The position numbers were made by a program, and so were the translations under genes. From Sequoia sempervirens (Eukaryota; Streptophyta; Pinopsida; Cupressales; Cupressaceae): a DNA stretch of 64,000 bases. Positions 58,771 to 64,000 of the stretch are shown one piece after another. Every line of letters begins with the position of its first letter. Position 1 is the stretch's first letter. A model generated the notes under the pieces. That model saw nothing but the letters and a program-made list of their open reading frames with translations. It searched no databases and was not told the origin of the DNA. The stretch covers positions 1 through 64,000 of the forward strand of contig VDFB02139442.1 of assembly GCA_007258455.2 (NCBI GenBank). Reading direction: 5' to 3'.

Positions 58771-59754
58771 TGGGGGCATAGCACCAAAAGTGACCTATCC
58801 TCTGTTGTGACCTTTTCACACATCGCCCCATTCAAGATGGGGACCCCCTAATTTTTGCTCCATTCTGGTCTTTTGGCTTGGGTTTTCTCTCTCTCTCCTT
58901 CTCTGTCTCTTTTCTGGTGTCTGCCTTTCGAGGATTGTGCTCGTCTCTGAGCTTAAGCGTAAAATTGACCAAGTCTAAAAATTAGGGTTTCATCTTTCCT
59001 GGTCAGTCCAAGGTCGAATAGGGTGAATAAATTGAAAACAGAGCTTAACATTGATGTCAGTATGCTTCCAGCAGGCTCTCAGCAAGTTTTCATAAGATTC
59101 TGAGGTACTTACTATTTTTCATAAGTGTGAAATTACAGGCAATCAGTCAGCATTTTTGAGATTCTGACAGTCACAGCATTCAGAGTACATCAAGCTATTT
59201 GCATGCAAAATTTGAGCGAAAACAAACAACTTACTATTTTTAGCAGTCCTGCTTCTGGGACCAATTTCAGGACTCAGATGCAGAGTTTTTCTTCGCATGT
59301 CTGGGTATTCCTTCTGGGTTTTCAAAGACCTTCGCGATGATGTAACATGCAAAACGAGACGACAACTTTCAGAATTCAGCCTTTCGAGGCTATTTTTAGG
59401 GTTTGCATGTTAGGGTTTCTTTTGCATGTTGGATGATTCCTGGTGGGTTTTTTGAGAGCTTCATGATGGTGTGACATGCAAATGAAGATGATCACTCAAT
59501 AAGGAACTTACTATTTTTAGCAGGTGTGTCCCGGCAGCCGCTTCCCAGCAATTTAGAATCACGAGCTAATCGCAATGCAGCAAAAACGAAGGCAAACAGA
59601 GACCATTTGATACGCATGCAAAGCAAATTAGGGTTTCCAACTTCAGAGCCTGAAAAGAAGGGTAAAAAGTCAAAAATTTTGAAAACCGGTGTAAACCACT
59701 GCGATCAACATCCTTCAGGCTATCTGCTAGTAAAATTTCAAGTCAAACGGAGCA

Positions 59755-59772
59755 CTTACTATTTATAGTAAG
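59755..59772. promoter_or_regulatory. LTR dyad CTTACTATTTATAGTAAG
   Basis: Nine-base arms around TT; same core as the Gypsy LTR dyad, with half-sites repeated nearby (59,103; 59,226; 59,506; 59,903; 60,053). Confidence 0.5.
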
Positions 59773-60129
59773 TCAATTTGGAAATAGGCTAAAAATAGCA
59801 AGTCAGGTGCATGCGTTGATGCCAGCAGTCAGGTCACGTGGTGAGGAATGCCTCATTCAAATTTCAAGTTAATCGGAGCAATGGAGCTATTAGAAGCAAG
59901 TAGTTGCTATTTATAGTAAATCACTTTCAGAAATGGGCTAAAAATAGCAGGCCGACTAAAAATGGCAGTGTCGACAAGACAACAGGGTCATGAGGATGCA
60001 CTGTCCAAAATTTCAAATCATTCTGAGCTTCAGAGATACAAAAATCAGAGGGCTTACTATAAATAGCAGGGCATGAAAAACTGGCGAAAAACAAGAAAAG
60101 TTCTAAGTATTGAACTCATCCTTCTCACC

Positions 60130-60790
60130 CCTCAGAATGCGCCCATCCTCCTCAAGGGGTAAAATGCGCCCAAATTGCAAGAGAGTCAAAGTGGTCAAAC
60201 AAATTTATCCTTCTCCATAGGCCAAATGCGCCCAAAAGCATGCATGTCAAGACAAAACAAGGGAGGTGAAAGGTCACTCCAAGGCGTGGTTATAAGTTTC
60301 ATCCTTCACCTACATGAAAATGTGCCCAAGATAAAAACAAGTCAACAAGTGAACATTTCTTATCCCTCATACATGCCTAAATGCGCCCAAAAGAGGTCAA
60401 GTAGAGACAAAAAAATGGAAGTTGAAGAGTCATCCTCCTTGCATGCCTAAATGCGCCCAAGTTAAGGTTGTAAAAGTAAAGATAAGGTGGTAAATGGGGT
60501 AAAAAGTGTTGAAAATGCTCTAAGGCGTGGTGAAGGAAGGGTGAATGAAGGCGTATTTTCCTCCAAGTCCTAAATGCGCCCAAAGTGATATGTGTGAGGT
60601 GGTGAAGATAAAATGCTAAGGCGTGATTTTCCCAAGTATGCTATGCGCCTAGAATGTGAAGTGGAATAAAAGATGTTTTCCTAAGGCGTTGGAGCTTCAA
60701 AAAAATATTTTTCAAATGTGAAGTAAAATGCAAAGTGGTAGATGAAAAATAAAACATGCTGGGCGCCTTCATGAATAAAATTTTTCTAAG
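60130..60790 (+). repeat. Interspersed array of AAATGCGCCCAA and AAGGCGTGG words
   Basis: (A)ATGCGCCCAA or a one-base variant occurs about eight times (about 60,137; 60,162; 60,225; 60,308 as ATGTGCCCAAG; 60,380; 60,450; 60,571), and AAGGCGTGG/AAGGCGTG/AAGGCGTTGG about five times between them. Spacing is irregular (60-110 bp). Confidence 0.65.
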
Positions 60791-61640
60791 TGAAGTTGAT
60801 GAAGTTTTCACCACTGGAAAACGAATAAAATTTTCTAAGGAAAATCTTCTAAGTACAAGATGATTTAAAATTTTCTAAAGCAAAAATATGTTCTTCCTTA
60901 GAAAATATGCCTAGAACTCAAGGTGATGAATTTTCTTCTTAGAACACCGGCAAATTTTTCAGGGATGAAGTCAGGAATGGATGATAATGCAAGATGGATT
61001 GACAAAATTTCTCAAGCGAGAGCAACACAAGATGATCACGGGCGAAGAATGGATTTAATTTGATAGAATAATATTTTCTAAGGTTCAAAATTTTAAAATT
61101 AAATGAACCCGTTCGTTGGGTACCCATGGATTCGAAGCATTCTGAAGCAAATTCTCTTCTGGGTACTGAACATTTGCGATGATAGATGGATTTCCATGTC
61201 TTCCGCACTTCGCCAACACTTTCTTAGTGAAGAATTTAATCAGTGCTCAAATTGTGAATTTTCCTAGGGGGCAAATTTTAAATTCTCTAAGGCAAGATGG
61301 ATAAAATGTGTTTTCAAAATGAATTTCTCCGAATGATGAATTCGAAATGAGTTTGTGTAGATGATTTTGATTGAATTCTTCGATGATGAATCTTCCAGAG
61401 CTGAGGAGTTAAACTCGAATTCAAATGACAGAGCTCCGACTGGTGAACTAAAAGATGAATTTAAATTAAATTTTCCCAAAATAAATTCAAAGATGCCAGT
61501 CAAGGTTGAACTTCTAGAAGATTAAGATCCTCGGACAAGTGTCAGAAATACCAGAGAGGGAAAATTCGAATTCTTGAAGTGGAGTAGTGGAAATTAAATG
61601 TACTGGCTATAATTGGCTCCTTCTAGAATTCGATTTTTGG

Positions 61641-61648
61641 CTATAAAA
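61641..61648 (+). promoter_or_regulatory. Candidate TATA box before the gag leader
   Basis: GGCTATAAAATGAAG, nearly identical to the Gypsy LTR TATA (TTCTATAAAATGAATG). About 520 bp upstream of the gag-like ATG, a plausible U3/R boundary. Confidence 0.5.
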
Positions 61649-62162
61649 TGAAGAAGTTTCTCACTTATTTTTCACAGCAGGAGAAGTCGAATTTGCTCTA
61701 AGTGAAGATTGTTGCTAAGAATTGCTGAAGCTTGAAGAGTTCAAAATTTTGCTGAGGAATGGAGTTTGCTGAAGTTCAAAATTGAAATTGTTAAGACTTC
61801 TAGAGAAGGATGCCTTGAGTTGCCAGTGCAAGTGTTGAAAGTCTGAATATTGCTGAAACCAAAAGGGACGCACTTGCTGGTTGCTGATTGAGTTTGTTGA
61901 AGGCTGAAGCTTGAATTTGCTGTTGAGGTTCGATTTCTACTCTTGGAGCTGCATTCAAATTTGCTGGAGTTTGATTTCTTGTTGAGATTTGAAGTTTCCA
62001 GTGATAAGAAGGAAGCCTTAAGGTGAAGTTGCTGAGAGTTTAAAAAAGTGTGAACTTGCTAGTTGCTGATTGGAGTTGCTGAAGAATAGTGAAGTCACTG
62101 AAGTTTACTTAGAAGTCTTTTCTAAGTGTTGAAGTTCAAAATCTTGTGAAGGAGAAGTTGAG

Positions 62163-64000
62163 ATGGCTGAGGCAAGGGCGACTGGCAAGGATAACAATGG
62201 TGCATCCAGACAGGCTGTGATCAAGAAACTGAGCAAAACATTCATGCTAGAATCAAAGTTCATTTCAAAGTTGGGCAAGTTGACAGACACCAACTTGGGC
62301 TCCGTCAACCTAGAGGCCTTCAAGAATAGAATGTTGGGGATTGGAAGTCATCGGCCTTCGACCACTTTGCACAATATTGTTCGAAGCGGATTATATGCAG
62401 CTGCTGGTTTCCCACCAGCCATTAAGTATTCGGAGCTGATGATGGAGTGCGCCAATTACTATGAGAAGGATCATCGGTCAATCATGTCACCGGATGGCCA
62501 AGTACTAGCCAATCTTACTCCTGCCTCCATTGGTGAAGCTTTCAGGATCCCGGTGCATAGAAACATGGTTTACAAATCCAGAGAGCGAGCTGAGCGGATG
62601 TACGCTTCTGCATTCGAGAGATGCACGGAGACAATTAACACTCACTGGATGAGCACTCCCAAGCCTTCTCGTGCGAAGCTGCCAAAGCAAATCATAGCGG
62701 ATGACTTGAAGCAAGAATACTGTGACCTCATCATGATGCTGAGCAGGGTTGGTGGTTGCCCACAGTCCTTTATTTTTGAGCCTTGGATGTTTTACTACAT
62801 CAACCTCGTGCTGGAAGGAAAAGACTACGTCAATTGGGCTGAGATGATCAGTGATAATTTGCATGAGTAGCTCTTGAGCCTTAGAAGGATGAAGACATTT
62901 TACATGAGCTCTTACATCATTTATATGTTGGCTTGTATGACAAAGTACAGAGGGATTTCTTACAAAGAGCCTATCGGTTGTGGCTCTCACCAATTCAAAA
63001 TCGATGACGCTTGTTCGCAGTTGCACCTGGCAAGTACTACCCATTACAAGCGTGTCAATGATGCCTTCACCATGCATATCACGAGGTTGATTCAGGAGCG
63101 GTTACATCATAGAATCTCGAGGGAGGCCCAAGAGTTGATTGAAAGGTATGGGTGTTGGTTCATTCAATTTCCAAGGTTTTCTTACATAAGGCTACAAGGT
63201 TTTTCATCGTATCCATATAGGCTACCTAAGTACCCAACGGATAGAATTTTAATGTTAGAGATATCTAGGCAATTGCTCGCCCACGATAAAATTCAAAAGA
63301 AAAAGAAGTGGGGAATTGAATTCCCAATTGTCATGGGCAACTCAGATGAAGTGTGTCCTTCAATACAGGCAGCTAGAGAGGCTAAAAGTGAACTTCAATT
63401 TTATCACTTTTCATATCACACCAGCCGACAGCACTATGATCCACATCATAACATCAAATGGGTATTGTCAGAAGAATTCAAACACAAGGCAAATACTGAG
63501 GACTATTGGGCTGATGCAGCTGATGAGATTGAAGTGAGGAAAAGAATGTTCTCTCGGTTGCCAATTACTTTGATCAGGGAGTGCGAAGTTGTTCCGGTTC
63601 CGGACCAGGTGAACGAGGATATGGACGTTGTCCATCTGGACTATGCAGTAGTGAGAGATACTCCACTTCCGCTCCCAGATTGGTCAGAACCTGAGGTTAC
63701 AGATTTGGATACACTTTCTATCCTGGTCCTAACATTTACTAGAGCATGGGTTGATAGGCGTGTGAATAGGTTGAAGAGTAGGTCAATTGCTTTGACTTAC
63801 AATTTGATGGGAGATCACAGGACACCCACCACAGGCAGAAAGAAACAGATCACACGAGGTCCAGAGTCCAAAAGGAAAGAGCTAGTTCAACAGGAGCCTA
63901 CTCAGCCAGAGCCTCCACGAGTTGCATCACCCACGCCATTGGAGACACGTTCTCCAAGTATACAGGGGGTTTCTTTGTTTGCTAATCAGAGGAATGCATT
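62163..64000 (+). pseudogene. Long gag-like ORF of a retroelement, one internal TAG, runs off the window
   Basis: ATG at 62,163 opens 235 codons to a TAG at 62,868; the same frame then stays open to the window edge (376 more codons). The first part has a helical N-terminus (AVIKKLSKTFMLESKF), MSPDGQVLANLTPASIGEAF and GCPQSFIFEPWMFYY. The second has RRMKTFYMSSYIIYMLAC, a LADADEIEVRKR-like acidic/basic segment near 63,510 and a Pro/Gln-rich, basic tail (from about 63,820). The size and pattern recall the large first ORFs (gag-like) of Tat/Ogre-type Gypsy elements, but I cannot name the family firmly. The lone TAG may be a mutation. Codon use is balanced, unlike the AT-rich surroundings, which supports real coding origin. 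Confidence 0.6.

Larger units (their letters stand above)
58803..62162 (+). mobile_element. Probable long LTR plus leader of a retroelement
   Basis: Begins near TGTTGTGACCTTTTCACACA (58,803), after a G-rich stretch AATGGGGGCATAG (58,769-58,781) that could be the polypurine tract of the element to the left. Contains repeated TTACTATTTTTAGCAG and TTACTATTTATAGTAAG words (59,103-60,070), telo-box-like TTAGGGTTT words (about 58,983, 59,411, 59,629), an AAATGCGCCCAA array (60,130-60,680) and a TATA box (61,641). From about 61,670 a GCTGAAG-rich leader leads to the gag-like ATG at 62,163. I found no clear primer site or LTR end, and no second copy of this LTR is in the window. Confidence 0.5.

Noticed and set aside
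60130..60680. E2F-site array reading of the TGCGCCCAA words
   Set aside because: The words do not match the TTSSCGS consensus closely enough in either orientation.

Overview
The window looks like nuclear DNA of a seed plant with a large, repeat-packed genome. A gymnosperm (conifer-like) source is my best guess, from the very long TE-filled intron, the abundance of long-LTR elements and the style of the PPR repeats, but I cannot prove it. There is no intact cellular protein-coding gene. The window is a nest of transposable elements, an old viral copy and broken gene pieces.

Layout. (1) 1-4.7 kb: a decayed endogenous pararetrovirus (caulimovirid-like) on the minus strand, with an exact initiator-Met tRNA primer-binding site and a movement-protein region, broken by an LTR of about 1.8 kb; a 91-bp piece of viral ORF is duplicated on the far side of that LTR. 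(2) 6,369-42,698: my main proposal, a giant non-autonomous CACTA (En/Spm) element. It has CACTA...TAGTG ends, a matching 3-bp flank (TTA), and arrays of TGACTAAAT words just inside both ends. It encloses pieces of at least seven unrelated host genes, most still with recognisable splice sites: an unknown two-exon gene end, HSP90, ubinuclein (seven exons spread over 20 kb), a DEAD-box helicase, PPR repeats (minus strand), monodehydroascorbate reductase, callose synthase and a KEA K+/H+ antiporter. (3) Nested in the 18.3-kb ubinuclein intron are a 3.4-kb solo LTR (16,122-19,535) and a Ty3/Gypsy element (22,740-31,820). The 3' LTR of the Gypsy element was in turn hit by a 1,030-bp hAT element with an exact 8-bp target duplication. 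(4) 43,312-58,022: a 14.7-kb minus-strand retroelement with enormous LTRs (5.7 and 5.9 kb), a gag-only interior and a perfect 5-bp target duplication; each LTR carries about 14 copies of a roughly 110-bp minisatellite. It is inserted next to or into a further retroelement. (5) 58.0-64.0 kb: a degenerate retropepsin-like fragment, then a long LTR/leader region with repeated short motifs, then a long gag-like ORF that runs off the window with one internal TAG.

How it fits together: the coding signal is almost all transposon or captured exon. The order of insertion can be read: CACTA (outer), then the LTR elements in the captured ubinuclein intron, then hAT in the Gypsy LTR. Several LTR families here share a dyad (TTTACTATTTATAGTAAA or near it), a telo-box-like TTAGGGTTT and a TATA box, suggesting a common promoter design. 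Gene-family names come from motif recognition by eye; no searches were run.
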